64,000 nucleotides of DNA from Streptomyces longispororuber (GCF_024448165.1 NZ_JAMOLN010000010.1:1-64000), one strand, 5' to 3'. Positions 8,839-18,049 are shown, numbered from the stretch's first letter. The notes: generated from the sequence alone by a model not told the origin. Numbers and translations: made by a program.

Positions 8839-8901
8839 GCACGATTTTCCGACACTGTACATGCCGTACACGGCAGCAACGAAGGTCAAGGTCCCGTCTC
8901 G

Positions 8902-11022
8902 ATGACGCAGCAGATACCTCAGCAGACGCAGTCCCCGACGCACTCACCCGACCTTGCCGCGCCCGTCTCCGAGTCCGGCGGCCAGCCGTACGTCCACGAC
9001 GCGACGCTCGTCCTGTCGGCGCCCTCCTTCGTGGCGTCACGCCCCGGCGGCGACCTCGCGGCGCCGGTCGACGGCTTCTACCACGGGGATCGCCGCTTTC
9101 TGCGCTCCTTGCACATCGCCGTCGACGGCGGCCGCCTGACCCCGACCAACTCCGCGCTGCAGAGCGCCGACCGGGCCACGTTCGACGCGGTTCTGCGCGG
9201 AACGGCGCAGCAGACCGCCGACCCCGCAGTGACCTTGCTGCGGGAACGCACCGTCGCACCGGGCCTGTTCACCGAGACGCTGTCCGTCACCAACCACGGA
9301 TCCCTGCACGCCCGGTTGACCGTCGCGGTCAGCGCCGAGAGCGACTTCGCCGCCATGGACACCGTCAAGAGCGGGGCCACCACTGCCCCGTGCGAACCGC
9401 GCGGCGAGGACAGCCGTCTGACGTGGTCCGTGCACGACGCGCAGATGACGCTCACCGCCCGCACCGCTGCCCGGACCGACGTCTCCGTCCTCGGCCCCCG
9501 CGGCACCTTCACCTTCGAGGTCTCCCTCGCTCCGGGCGAGCACTGGACCTGCACCCTCGAAGGCCGCGCCATCACCGACACCCCCACCCCTTTCGGCCCG
9601 GCGGCGCATCACGACCGCCCCTGGGCGGACCTCCGGCTCGACAGCGCGGACGGCGACTTCACCCGCCTCGTCAGCCAGGCCGAGCAGGACCTCGCCCGGC
9701 TCCTGCTGTCCGACCCCGAGGCTCCCGGCGACCTGTTCGCCGGAGCGGGCGCGCCCTGGTACCTGACCCTGTTCGGCCGCGACTCCCTGTGGACCGCGCG
9801 CATGCTGCTGCCGCTGGGTACGGAACTCGCGGCCGGCACGCTGCGCACGCTCGCCCGCCGGCAGGGCCGCGACGTCGTGCCCGCCACCGAGGAACAGCCC
9901 GGCAAGATCCTCCACGAGGTACGCGCCGAGACGCAGGAACTCGACGACGGCACCCGCCTGCCCGCGCAGTACTACGGCACCATCGACGCCACCCCGCTGT
10001 GGATCTGCCTGCTGCACGACGCCTGGCGCTGGGGCATGCCGACCACGGAGGTCGCCGCTCTGCTGCCCCACCTCGAGGCGGCCCTCAACTGGCTGGTGGA
10101 GTACGGCGACCCGGACGGCGACGGCCTGCTGGAGTACATCGACTCCACCGGCACCGGCCTCGCCAACCAGGGCTGGAAGGACTCCGGGGACTCGGTGCGC
10201 TTCCGGGACGGCTCCCTCGCGACCGCGCCCATCGCGCTGTGCGAGGTGCAGGCGTACGCGTACGAGGCGGCCGTCGCCGGCGCCCGACTCCTCGACGCTT
10301 TCGACCGACCCGGCGCCGACCGCTACCGGGCCTGGGCCGGACGCCTCCAGGCGGCCTTCCGGCGCACCTTCTGGGTCTCCGACGAACACGGCCCCTACGT
10401 GGCCATCGCGCTCGACGCCGACAAGCAGCCGGTCGATGCCGTCACTTCCGGCATGGGGCATCTGCTCGGCACCGGCCTGCTCGACACCGAGGAGGAGGCC
10501 GCCATCGCGGATCGGCTCCTCTCCCCCGCTCTGGCCGACGCGTTCGGTCTGCGCACCTACGCGACGAGCAACGGCGGCTACAACCCGCTCGGCTACCACA
10601 TCGGCAGCGTCTGGCCGCACGACACCGCCATCGCCGTGCAGGGTCTCGCCCGCGCCGGATTCCCGGACCACGCCCGGCGGCTCGCCGAGAACCTGATCGC
10701 GGCCGGGCCCGCCTTCGACTCCCGCCTTCCCGAACTCTTCGCGGGCACGGCCCGTTCCGCGTCCGCCCGCCCGGCTCCGTATCCGGCGTCGTGCCGCCCG
10801 CAGGCCTGGGCCGCCGCGTCGTCCTTCGCCCTGCTCCAGGCGCTCCTCGGCCTCCAGGCGAACGCGCCGGAAGGAACCCTGACCGTCCGCCCGGCCGAGA
10901 GCCGCCTGCTGCCGCTCACCGTCTCCGGACTGAGCGTGGCCGGGCACGAGTTGACGGTGTCGGTCGCCGCGGACGGCACAGTGCGCACGCGCACGTCGGC
11001 GCCGGTCGAGGTGACCGGCTGA
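8902..11022 (+). CDS. Glycogen-debranching-type amylo-alpha-1,6-glucosidase
   Basis: Predicted cytoplasmic glycogen/alpha-glucan debranching enzyme, 706 aa. The N-terminal domain (about residues 30-240, DATLVLSAPSFVASRPGGDLAAPVDGFYHGDRRFL) is the GDE_N_bis type that precedes bacterial amylo-1,6-glucosidases. The C-terminal half is an (alpha/alpha)6 barrel with GAPWYLTLFGRDSLWTARM, DGDGLLEYIDS, NQGWKDSGDSVRF and GYHIGSVWPHDTAI, the GH15/GH63-like motifs. The frame is open back to 8788, but that upstream stretch covers the operators; ATG 8902 has ribosome site gaaggtcaagg. The divergent arrangement with the LacI regulator suggests that import and debranching are co-induced. The exact bond specificity cannot be proven here. 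Confidence 0.88.
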   Translation: MTQQIPQQTQSPTHSPDLAAPVSESGGQPYVHDATLVLSAPSFVASRPGGDLAAPVDGFYHGDRRFLRSLHIAVDGGRLTPTNSALQSADRATFDAVLRGTAQQTADPAVTLLRERTVAPGLFTETLSVTNHGSLHARLTVAVSAESDFAAMDTVKSGATTAPCEPRGEDSRLTWSVHDAQMTLTARTAARTDVSVLGPRGTFTFEVSLAPGEHWTCTLEGRAITDTPTPFGPAAHHDRPWADLRLDSADGDFTRLVSQAEQDLARLLLSDPEAPGDLFAGAGAPWYLTLFGRDSLWTARMLLPLGTELAAGTLRTLARRQGRDVVPATEEQPGKILHEVRAETQELDDGTRLPAQYYGTIDATPLWICLLHDAWRWGMPTTEVAALLPHLEAALNWLVEYGDPDGDGLLEYIDSTGTGLANQGWKDSGDSVRFRDGSLATAPIALCEVQAYAYEAAVAGARLLDAFDRPGADRYRAWAGRLQAAFRRTFWVSDEHGPYVAIALDADKQPVDAVTSGMGHLLGTGLLDTEEEAAIADRLLSPALADAFGLRTYATSNGGYNPLGYHIGSVWPHDTAIAVQGLARAGFPDHARRLAENLIAAGPAFDSRLPELFAGTARSASARPAPYPASCRPQAWAAASSFALLQALLGLQANAPEGTLTVRPAESRLLPLTVSGLSVAGHELTVSVAADGTVRTRTSAPVEVTG

Positions 11023-11065
11023 CCGCACCGTCCGACCGCGCCGCCTGAGCGGCCGCCCCTCGGAC

Positions 11066-11123
11066 CAGGCACGAAGCACACGGCACAGGTCCATGTCCCC
11101 GCCGGCGGTGTGCTTCGTGCCTG
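11066..11123. terminator. Bidirectional-type hairpin after the debranching enzyme
   Basis: A 16-bp stem (caggcacgaagcacac at 11066-11081 with gtgtgcttcgtgcctg at 11108-11123) lies 44 bp past the stop codon. The 26-base loop is itself GC-rich. It ends the rightward transcription unit. Confidence 0.75.
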
Positions 11124-11319
11124 CCCTCGCGCGGGTGGGTCGCATCCGCGCGAAGGGGTGCGCCGCGGAACAACTCTCCGCATCAGACGTGGCCGAGCGG
11201 CCCGCCGGAGCTGGTGCCGGACGGATAGCGCCTACGAGGGTCCCGCACGTCCCGCACCGGGGCATCACCCGACAACGCCTGCCCCCTGAGCCTGTGTTCG
11301 ACTCCGGACAGGCCTGGCG

Positions 11320-11930
11320 ATGGCGGCTGGGCACCTGCCGGGAGGCTCAGGGCCTTGCTCACCTCGCCGAATCCCCAGGTGACCGGCGGACCGCTCCGGC
11401 GACGGCACGCGGTCGGGAACTCGGCGGGCTTCGGCGTCGGCCACGTGCGGGAAGTCGAGGCCGTCCGCAGGCCCCAGCGTCGGATACGCCCGCGCGATCG
11501 ATCGCACTCTCGGCGCCCAGGACCTGCTCGTCACGGTCGCCCGGACGTTCTCGGACAGCACCAGGCAACCCGGATGTTCCAGGACCACGCCGACACCGAG
11601 AAGCACGCGCGGCGCCCCGACAAGTACGAGACACAGGTGGTCCCCTGTCTCCTTCAGACCGCGGACTACGCTCGGTCCATCCCGTCTGCGCAGGTGCCCA
11701 CACTCGACGACGAGAACGTGGAGCGGCGCCTCGCCCGCGGTCTCCGACGCCAGGAACTCCTCGAGCGCAGGCCCTTGCCGATACTGGGCTTCATCCTGGA
11801 AGTGGCCATCCTCCGGCGGCCCATCGGCGGCCGTGACGTACTCAAGGACCAGCTGAACCATCTCCACGAGTGCGCCCTGAGGAGGAACATCACGATCCGG
11901 CCGCGTCCGCAGCAGACGATGACAGCGCGC
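11320..11930 (+). pseudogene. Broken XRE / DUF5753 regulator
   Basis: Remnant of the common streptomycete helix-turn-helix plus DUF5753 regulator. The pieces lie in different plus frames: LREAQGLAHLAE-like HTH start near 11335, GFGVGHVREVEAVRRPQRR (HTH recognition region) near 11430-11480, ARAIDRTLGAQDLL near 11485-11530, and the DUF5753 core KYETQVVPCLLQTADYARS, LARGLRRQELL and GFILEVAILRRPIGG at about 11620-11840. At least two frameshifts separate them. The frame open from 11355 to 12071 joins them only partly. These regulators are often paired with small DUF397 proteins; none is visible here. Confidence 0.65.
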
Positions 11931-11985
11931 CGAGCCGGAACCTGCGTCGCACCGCTCCGATTCGGTGTCGTGCCACCGCCGTGCC

Positions 11986-13101
11986 TCATGACGTCTGGTG
12001 CGGGACCAGGGGGACATGACCCCGGGCCCGCCCAGCGTCGTCGAGGAGGCGGCCCATTCGTTTGGTGGTGAGGAGCGTGACGTCCCGGCGCAGGATTCGG
12101 GCAGCGGGGAGCCGGGTTCCGAGGCGGACTTCGAAGGCCGCCGATTCGCTCAGCGAGCTGGTCCAGGTCGAGACCAGCAGATTGGTCTCGCCGGTCACCG
12201 CCATGCACAGCCGGACCCCGGACAACCCGGCCACCAGATGTCCCGCGGCATCCAGTTCGGCGGACGGCACGGCGATGCGGTAGGTACTGATGACGGGGCG
12301 CCCCGCCGCCAGGTGGGAGACGTCGCAGCGGAGCCTGACCTGCCCCGAGGCCAGCATCCGGGCCACGCGGCGACGGACCGTCGCCTCACTGGTGCCGGTG
12401 TCTCGTGCCAGCTCGCTGTAGGGGCGACGGGCGTCGAAGGCGAGCGCGCGCAGGAGGGCCCGGTCGGCTCCACCGCGGTGCAGGCCCGACGCGCCGCCGA
12501 CCCTGGCTGACGCCAGTCGGGAGCGTTGGCCGCGGTCGAGCGCGTGGACCTTCCAGTCGGCGCCCTCCCGGTAACTGTGCAGCATCACGGCGAGTTGGAT
12601 GTCGCGTACGCCCGGCAGCTCGGCGAGTGGGCCGTCGGCGAGACGCGTCAGGGCCGCCGTGCTGGAACAGAACAAGGTGAGGAAGAGCGCGGCGTCTCTG
12701 CCGCTGGTGCCACCGGTGGTGCGTTCGACGCTGGCCACGCGCGGATCCGCGCAAGCGGCCGCCGTGGCGGCGGTCAGGCTGCCGGGAGCGACGGCCACTT
12801 CGGCGAAGGCGATACACAGCCCGTCCCGTGGCTCGTGCCGCTCCCACGTCTCGTACGCCGTGCTCCAGGCGAGGCCGGCGGCGCGCAGCCGGTCCCAACG
12901 GCGGGCAGCGGTGGTGGCGTCGATGCCGAGGACCGCGCCGATCCGTGACCAAGGGGCGCGGGGACTGGTCTGCAGGGCGTCGACGAGTGCCATGTCCATC
13001 TCGTCGAGCTCACGCAGGTCGGCGGTGGTGGAGACGGAATCCTGCACGCCAACGGCGATGGATTCCGGCATCGGTGCGGCAACGGGTGGCATGACGACCA
13101 T
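11986..13101 (-). CDS. Lrp/AsnC-family regulator with two HTH domains
   Basis: A 371-residue double Lrp/AsnC-type regulator. The first HTH (LDEMDMALVDALQTSPRAPW then IGAVLGIDATTAARRWDRL) lies near residues 33-80. A first ligand-like region follows, and a second HTH (DRALLRALAFDARRPYSEL, ARDTGTSEATVRRRVARML) and a second RAM-like C-terminus (LVAGLSGVRLCMAVTGETNLLVSTWTS) follow. Duplicated Lrp architectures of this kind are frequent in streptomycetes. It is divergent from the MFS/M20 operon across about 135 bp and is its likely regulator. ATG 13101 (MVVMPP) or ATG 13092 are both possible; neither has a strong ribosome site. Confidence 0.85.
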   Translation of the reverse strand: MVVMPPVAAPMPESIAVGVQDSVSTTADLRELDEMDMALVDALQTSPRAPWSRIGAVLGIDATTAARRWDRLRAAGLAWSTAYETWERHEPRDGLCIAFAEVAVAPGSLTAATAAACADPRVASVERTTGGTSGRDAALFLTLFCSSTAALTRLADGPLAELPGVRDIQLAVMLHSYREGADWKVHALDRGQRSRLASARVGGASGLHRGGADRALLRALAFDARRPYSELARDTGTSEATVRRRVARMLASGQVRLRCDVSHLAAGRPVISTYRIAVPSAELDAAGHLVAGLSGVRLCMAVTGETNLLVSTWTSSLSESAAFEVRLGTRLPAARILRRDVTLLTTKRMGRLLDDAGRARGHVPLVPHQTS

Positions 13102-13235
13102 TGTGGGGCCACTCACACCCGCTGGTACGGCGGCCCCGACGCAGGAGCGGACGGTCGCCGTACGCCTGCGCGCGCCTGCTCGAACAAGGTCCGGGCGTGC
13201 GCCCACCCCGTCGCGACACACACCGTGGAGCCGCC

Positions 13236-14525
13236 GTGAACGCTGCCTCGACACCGTCCCCGCCTCCTTCGCCCGCCCCGCACACCGTGCGTCCCGCGCC
13301 GACCGAGGGACGGGTTCGCCTCGACCGGGTCGCGAGGACGACCGTCGGCCTGCTGTTCCTGGCCTGGATCGTCGACTACATCGACCGGCTCGTGATCAAC
13401 CTCGCGCTGCCGCACATCGGCGCCGAGTTCGGCATCGACCGCACCCAGCAGGGCCTGGTGCTGTCCGCCTTCTTCCTGACGTACGCGGCCTGCCAGATCC
13501 CCGGCGGGCTGCTCGCCGACCGGTTCGGATCGAAGCGGATCCTGCTGTGGGCGATGCTGATCTGGTCGCTGTTCACGGCGCTCACCGGAACCGCCTGGTC
13601 GTTCGCCGCACTGGTGGTGATCAGGGTGCTGTTCGGTGCCGGGCAGGGCATCTTCCCCGCTGCCGCGATGAAGACCGTCGCCGAGCGGACCAGTCCTCGC
13701 GAGCGGATGACGGCGAGCGGTTGGATCTCCTCGTCGAACTCCTTCGGCGCGGTCGTCGCGCCACTCATCGCGGGACCCGTCATCGCGCTGTGGGGCTGGC
13801 GCATGTCGTTCTACGCCGTTGCCGGACTCGGCGTCATGACCTTTGTCCTGGTGCAGTTCCTCCTCCCGCCGGCCCAGCCGACCGCCCGGGCGGAGGCCGC
13901 CACGGGTGGTGGCGGAACCCGTGCGCTGCTCGCCACCCCGGCCATGTGGCTCTATGTGGGGATGCTCTTCGGCTACGGCATGCTCGCCTGGGGGCTCAAC
14001 TCCTGGGTGCCGTCCTATCTGCAGACCGAGCGCGGGCTCTCGCTGGAGAGCTCGGGCCTGCTCGCCGCGCTGCCGGCGGTCTTCGGTGGACTGGCCATGA
14101 TCCTCAGTGGCCGGTGCGCGGACAGGCTGAAGGGCCGTCCCGCACTGCTGGTCGCCACCTCCATGTCGGTCGCAGGCGCGGCGGTACTGGCGATGACCCA
14201 GGCCGAGAGCCTGCCGGCCTTCGAGGCCCTGCTGTGCGTCGCCTTCGCCGCCTGCACGTTCTGCTTCACCCCGATCTTCGCCGTACCGCTGCGGACCCTG
14301 TCCACCCGGCTGAGCGGCGCGGCCTCCGGAATGATCAACTTCGGCGGTCAGTCGGCGGGCATCCTGGTGCCGGTCCTCATGGGATACCTCGCGGACACCT
14401 ACTCGTTCACCGTCGCCTTCGCCGTCCTGGCCCTCGGGGCGGCCCTCACCGCTGTTCTGGCACTGATCGCCCCGCAGACCTCCGAGGCACTGCGCTCCCG
14501 GCTCGGCCCCGCCGTCCGGAACTGA
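13236..14525 (+). CDS. MFS transporter (anion:cation symporter type)
   Basis: A 429-residue twelve-helix major facilitator. The N-terminal helix contains FLAWIVDYIDRLVINLALPHI, and GGLLADRFGSKR is the cytoplasmic loop 2-3 signature. The start LLFLAWIVDYIDR and the PRERMTASGWISSSNSFGAVV segment resemble the ACS family (hexuronate, galactonate and aromatic acid importers). The frame is open from 13101, but GTG 13236 with ggag 7 bases upstream is the natural start. It is followed after 51 bp by an M20D amidohydrolase, suggesting uptake of an N-acyl or amide substrate that the enzyme then cleaves. Substrate unknown. Confidence 0.88.
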   Translation: MNAASTPSPPPSPAPHTVRPAPTEGRVRLDRVARTTVGLLFLAWIVDYIDRLVINLALPHIGAEFGIDRTQQGLVLSAFFLTYAACQIPGGLLADRFGSKRILLWAMLIWSLFTALTGTAWSFAALVVIRVLFGAGQGIFPAAAMKTVAERTSPRERMTASGWISSSNSFGAVVAPLIAGPVIALWGWRMSFYAVAGLGVMTFVLVQFLLPPAQPTARAEAATGGGGTRALLATPAMWLYVGMLFGYGMLAWGLNSWVPSYLQTERGLSLESSGLLAALPAVFGGLAMILSGRCADRLKGRPALLVATSMSVAGAAVLAMTQAESLPAFEALLCVAFAACTFCFTPIFAVPLRTLSTRLSGAASGMINFGGQSAGILVPVLMGYLADTYSFTVAFAVLALGAALTAVLALIAPQTSEALRSRLGPAVRN

Positions 14526-14576
14526 CACGGCCGTCCACCGCACCCACCTGTCCTGCCTCCGGCAAAGGAGTCTTGC

Positions 14577-15905
14577 ATGACCCTCTCCACGTCCCCCGTC
14601 GCCGCCTGTCCGGTCGCCCCCGGCCAACTCGCGTTGCCCGCCGGCACCCCGGCCGCCGACGGCCTCGCGCAGCTGCTGCCCGCCCTGGGAGAGCTCTACC
14701 GGGACCTGCACGCCCACCCCGAGCTGTCCATGCACGAGACCCGCACCGCCGCGATCATCGCGGCCACGCTGCGCGCCCAGGGCTGGAAGGTCACGGAGAA
14801 CGTCGGCACCACCGGAGTGGTGGGCGTTCTCTCCAACGGTGAGGGCCCGACGGTCCTGCTCCGCGCCGACACCGACGGGCTGCCGTTGGCCGAGGACACG
14901 GGCCTGCCGTACGCGTCGACCGACACCGCGATCGGCCCCGACGGCACCGAGGTGCCCCTGATGCACGGCTGCGGCCACGACCACCACGTCACCGCGCTGC
15001 TCGGCGCGACCGCCCTCTACGCGGCGGACCGCACGGGCTGGACCGGCACCCTGATCGCCGTCTTCCAGCCGGGCGAGGAGATCGCGGCGGGTGCCCGCGC
15101 GATGATCGACGACGGCTTCGCGGAGCGCTTTCCGCGGCCGGACGTCTGCCTCGGCCAGCACGTCAGCCCGCTGCCCACCGGCACGGTGGCGCTGCGCCCC
15201 GGCACGACCATGGCCGCCGCGGACAGCTTCCGGATCCGCCTCTTCGGCGCCGGGGGGCACGGCTCACAGCCCGAGTTGACGATCGATCCGATCGTGCTCG
15301 GCGCGCATGTCGTGACGCGGCTGCAGACGGTGGTCTCCCGGGAGATCGCCGCCCAGGACGCGGCGGTGGTGACCGTCGGATCGTTCCAGGCCGGCCACAA
15401 GGAGAACATCATCCCGGACAGCGCCGAACTCAAGGTCAACGTCCGGACCTTCGACCCGAAGGTCCGCGAGCGCGTCCTCGCCGCGATCGAGCGGGTCGTC
15501 CGCGGGGAGGCACAGGCCGCGGGCGCCCCGCGCGAGCCGGAGTTCGAGCCGCTGAACGCCTTCCCACTCACCGTCAACGACGACAGCGCCACCGAGCGTG
15601 CGCGCGACGCCCTGCGAAGCGTCTACGGAGAGCAGGGCGTGCAGCACATGGCGCGTCCGCTCTCGGGCAGCGAGGACTTCGGAGTCTTCGGCACGACGCT
15701 CGACTGCCCCTCGGTCTTCTGGATGTGGGGCAGCTTCGACCCCAAGCACTACGAGGACGAGGACCCGTCACAGACCCGGCCGGGCATCCCCGGAAACCAC
15801 TCCCCGCGCTTCGCGCCGCAGGCGGAGCAGGTCATCGAGTACGGGGTGCGCGGGCTACGTGCCGTGGCCGCCGCATTCCACGAGCCGGGGGCTCGGCCGA
15901 TCTGA
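14577..15905 (+). CDS. M20D-family amidohydrolase / N-acyl amino acid hydrolase
   Basis: Zinc-dependent amidohydrolase of peptidase family M20D (hippurate or IAA-amino acid hydrolase group), 442 aa. Visible motifs are LYRDLHAHPELSMHE at the N-terminus, VLLRADTDGLPL, the metal-binding MHGCGHDHHVTALLG, the catalytic FQPGEEIAAGARAMIDDG, the dimerisation-domain GGHGSQPELTIDPI and the C-terminal LSGSEDFGVF. The position of a His after GHD (GHDHH rather than GHDGH) is a small deviation. ATG 14577 follows aaaggag. It sits downstream of the MFS importer and completes an import-and-hydrolyse pair. Confidence 0.9.
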   Translation: MTLSTSPVAACPVAPGQLALPAGTPAADGLAQLLPALGELYRDLHAHPELSMHETRTAAIIAATLRAQGWKVTENVGTTGVVGVLSNGEGPTVLLRADTDGLPLAEDTGLPYASTDTAIGPDGTEVPLMHGCGHDHHVTALLGATALYAADRTGWTGTLIAVFQPGEEIAAGARAMIDDGFAERFPRPDVCLGQHVSPLPTGTVALRPGTTMAAADSFRIRLFGAGGHGSQPELTIDPIVLGAHVVTRLQTVVSREIAAQDAAVVTVGSFQAGHKENIIPDSAELKVNVRTFDPKVRERVLAAIERVVRGEAQAAGAPREPEFEPLNAFPLTVNDDSATERARDALRSVYGEQGVQHMARPLSGSEDFGVFGTTLDCPSVFWMWGSFDPKHYEDEDPSQTRPGIPGNHSPRFAPQAEQVIEYGVRGLRAVAAAFHEPGARPI

Positions 15906-16360
15906 TCGTGAGCAGGGCTTTGCCGGGACCCGCTGCACGCCGTGGCCGTGGCCTGCGAGGGCGCAGCGGTCTCGGCGTGGCCGGTGTTCACACGGAGGTT
16001 CGCTCAGGTGTGCGCGAGGCCGCCGTGACCGACGGCGGGACGGGCGTGGATGCGGCGGCTCGGCACCGCCCTCCCCCGACGCGATGACGCTGGTGAGCAG
16101 GCCTGCGAGCAACCCCAAGAACGCGGACCCGATGCCGAGCAGCGTCACACCGGAGGCCGTGGCGAGAAGGGCTGGTGCCCGGTCTCGGCCACCGTATGGC
16201 AGCGCGTCGTCCGCCTTGTCCAGGCGCGCCTCCGTGCAGCAGCGGCTCCTGCAGCACAGCCTCGGCATCGAAGGCGTCGGGGAGCGGTGGGTGGCGGGCG
16301 GACAAGCTTCCCGCTGCCCGCGCGACGCCCTCCACGCAGTGGGCATCCGCTGACGGCCGC
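15906..16360. other. Gap with a possible broken small membrane-protein frame
   Basis: No intact gene. On the minus strand at about 16080-16200 there is a convincing hydrophobic segment (ATASGVTLLGIGSAFLGLLAGLL) embedded in otherwise shadow-like sequence. A protein-like stretch in another minus frame upstream (DAFDAEAVLQEPLLHGG, near 16235-16280) could be its frameshifted continuation. I read this as a possible remnant only. Confidence 0.25.
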
Positions 16361-16388
16361 GGGGCAACGCCCGCGCGGGCGTTGCCCC
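16361..16388. terminator. 28-bp perfect palindrome terminator
   Basis: The halves ggggcaacgcccgc and gcgggcgttgcccc abut with no spacer. In RNA this folds to a stem of about 12 bp with a minimal loop. It sits between the convergent M20D gene and the TetR gene and can serve both directions. Confidence 0.75.
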
Positions 16389-16429
16389 AGCAGCTGGCCC
16401 TCTCCGCTACCGCCGCTGCCGTATGCCGG

Positions 16430-17020
16430 CTATCCGGCCGATCTCAGCGCCCGCGCGAGCGCGTCGATGGTCACGCCGACAATCGCCCGGAGTTGCTCCG
16501 GGCTCGACCCGGCCCTGCCCATCACCGCGAGAGACTGGTTCACGGCCGCTACGTGTACGGCGAAGTCCTCAGCGTTCTCGTCGGACATTCCGCCGGCTTT
16601 CAGCGCGGTGCGCAGGCGCGGGCGCTGGAGGCTGAACATCTCCTTGACGTGCTCTGCGACGCTCGGGCTCAGCGCCGGACTCGCCATGACCGACTGGGCC
16701 ATCAGGCATCCGTCGGGCACGGCGGGATCGGCGATGCGCTCCAGGGTGACATCGAAGAACGCACGGACGGCGGCGACGGGGTCCTCGGCCGCGCACGAGA
16801 GGGCGGCGTCGAACTTGTCGCCGTAGCGCGTGGCGTAGCGATCCAGGCAGCGCAGGAAGAGCGCGTCCTTGTCGCCGAGCGATGAGTAGATCGAGCTGCG
16901 GTTCAGGCCAGTCGCCCGGGACAGGTCGTCGAGCGAGGTGTCGGCGTAGCCGGAGCGCCAGAACTGGGTCATCGCGGCGTCGAGCACCGTGTCCATGTCG
17001 AACTGCTTCTTGCCTGCCAT
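16430..17020 (-). CDS. TetR-family regulator
   Basis: A 196-residue TetR regulator with HTH at residues about 8-55 (VLDAAMTQFWRSGYADTSLDD, LSRATGLNRSSIYSSLGDKDALF), followed by an all-helical ligand domain with CLMAQSVMASPALSP and AVMGRAGSSPEQLRAIVGV, close to the AcrR/TetR_C_6-like group. I prefer ATG 17020 (MAGKKQF), since gagagg lies 9 bases before it; that purine tract directly abuts the upstream ATG 17029. It is divergent from an alpha/beta hydrolase gene, with a perfect palindrome between them that should be its operator. Confidence 0.9.
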   Translation of the reverse strand: MAGKKQFDMDTVLDAAMTQFWRSGYADTSLDDLSRATGLNRSSIYSSLGDKDALFLRCLDRYATRYGDKFDAALSCAAEDPVAAVRAFFDVTLERIADPAVPDGCLMAQSVMASPALSPSVAEHVKEMFSLQRPRLRTALKAGGMSDENAEDFAVHVAAVNQSLAVMGRAGSSPEQLRAIVGVTIDALARALRSAG

Positions 17021-17034
17021 AGGGCCCATCCTCT

Positions 17035-17060
17035 CATCTTGAACTGATCAGTTCAAGATG
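17035..17060. promoter_or_regulatory. Perfect 26-bp palindromic operator (TetR type)
   Basis: Half-site catcttgaactga is followed directly by its exact reverse complement, centred at 17047.5 with core AACTGATCAGTT. It lies 15 bp from the TetR start and 46 bp from the hydrolase start, so one bound dimer pair could silence both promoters. Confidence 0.88.
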
Positions 17061-17105
17061 TGCTAGCGTCGCATCACGGCTCACCCGCCTCGATGGAGGA
17101 TTCCC

Positions 17106-18011
17106 ATGACCAGCCCCGTCCCCGCCCGCGACCTGCCCCTGCATGACCTCGCCGGATTCACGCACCGGTGGGTCGACGCGGACGGCGTCCGTCTGCACGC
17201 CGTCGAAGGCGGCCGGCCGGACGGACCCGCCGTCGTCCTGCTCACCGGGTTCCCGCAGACGTGGTGGGCCTGGCGAAAGGTCATGCCCGCTCTCGCCGAT
17301 CGGTTTCGGGTCATTGCGATCGACCGGCCGGGCCAGGGCAACTCCGAGCATCCGGAGCTCAGCTACGACACGCACACGGTCGCCACACACATCCAGGCCG
17401 CCGTCGACGCTCTCGGCGTGCGGGACTACTGGCTCGCCGGGCACGACATCGGCGCCTGGGTCGCCTTCTCCCTCGCCCTGAACTACGAGAGCCGACTGCA
17501 CGGGGTCGCGCTGCTCGACGCCGGAATCCCCGGGATCACCATGCCGGAAGCGATCCCCCTCGACCCGACTCTGGCGTTCAAGACCTGGCACTTCGCGTTC
17601 CACGTGGTGCCCGACCTTCCCGAGACGCTGATAGCCGGCCGCGAGCGCGAGTACGTCAGCTGGTTCCTCAAGACCAAGTCCCTCGCGCCCGACGCGTTCG
17701 AGGAAGCAGAGCTCGACCACTACGGCACGGCCCTCGCCGCCGACGGCGGCCTGCGCGCCGGCCTCGCCTACTACCGCGATGCCGCCGAGTCCGCGCGCAA
17801 GAACCGCGCGGCGCTCGAACAACGGCGACTGACTGCGCCCGCCCTCGGAATCTCCAGCAGCCACGGCTCGATCCCGGACATGGCGGCCTCCATCAGCCCG
17901 TGGGCCGAGAACGTGACCGGCATCATCGTGCCCGACGCCGGTCACTACATTCCCGAGGAGCAGCCCGAGGCTGTCGCCGCCGCCCTCACCGACTTCTTCA
18001 GCGGCCGTTGA
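17106..18011 (+). CDS. Alpha/beta hydrolase, epoxide-hydrolase-like
   Basis: A 301-residue alpha/beta-fold hydrolase. The nucleophile elbow reads GHDIGAWVAF, with Asp in place of Ser, which is typical of epoxide hydrolases and haloalkane dehalogenases. The oxyanion-hole region is LLTGFPQTWWAWRKVMP, followed by RVIAIDRPGQGNS. The catalytic His lies in PDAGHYIPEEQPE near the C-terminus. ATG 17106 follows gatggagga. The divergent TetR regulator and shared palindrome suggest induction by its substrate or a related small molecule. The canonical HGxP is replaced by TGFP, as in many actinobacterial relatives. Confidence 0.9.
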   Translation: MTSPVPARDLPLHDLAGFTHRWVDADGVRLHAVEGGRPDGPAVVLLTGFPQTWWAWRKVMPALADRFRVIAIDRPGQGNSEHPELSYDTHTVATHIQAAVDALGVRDYWLAGHDIGAWVAFSLALNYESRLHGVALLDAGIPGITMPEAIPLDPTLAFKTWHFAFHVVPDLPETLIAGREREYVSWFLKTKSLAPDAFEEAELDHYGTALAADGGLRAGLAYYRDAAESARKNRAALEQRRLTAPALGISSSHGSIPDMAASISPWAENVTGIIVPDAGHYIPEEQPEAVAAALTDFFSGR

Positions 18012-18049
18012 AGAGTGTTCTGTCCTGGTGATGTTGTTTGGTTCGAGGT

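Noticed and set aside
8481..11048. 855-residue plus-strand frame overlapping the debranching enzyme
   Set aside because: Composition is dominated by Arg and Pro and it has no domain. The overlapping frame 8902-11022 has clear GDE motifs and a ribosome site.
12062..12283. Small plus-strand ORFs inside the Lrp gene
   Set aside because: No ribosome sites and no protein-like composition; they are shadows of the 11986-13101 gene.
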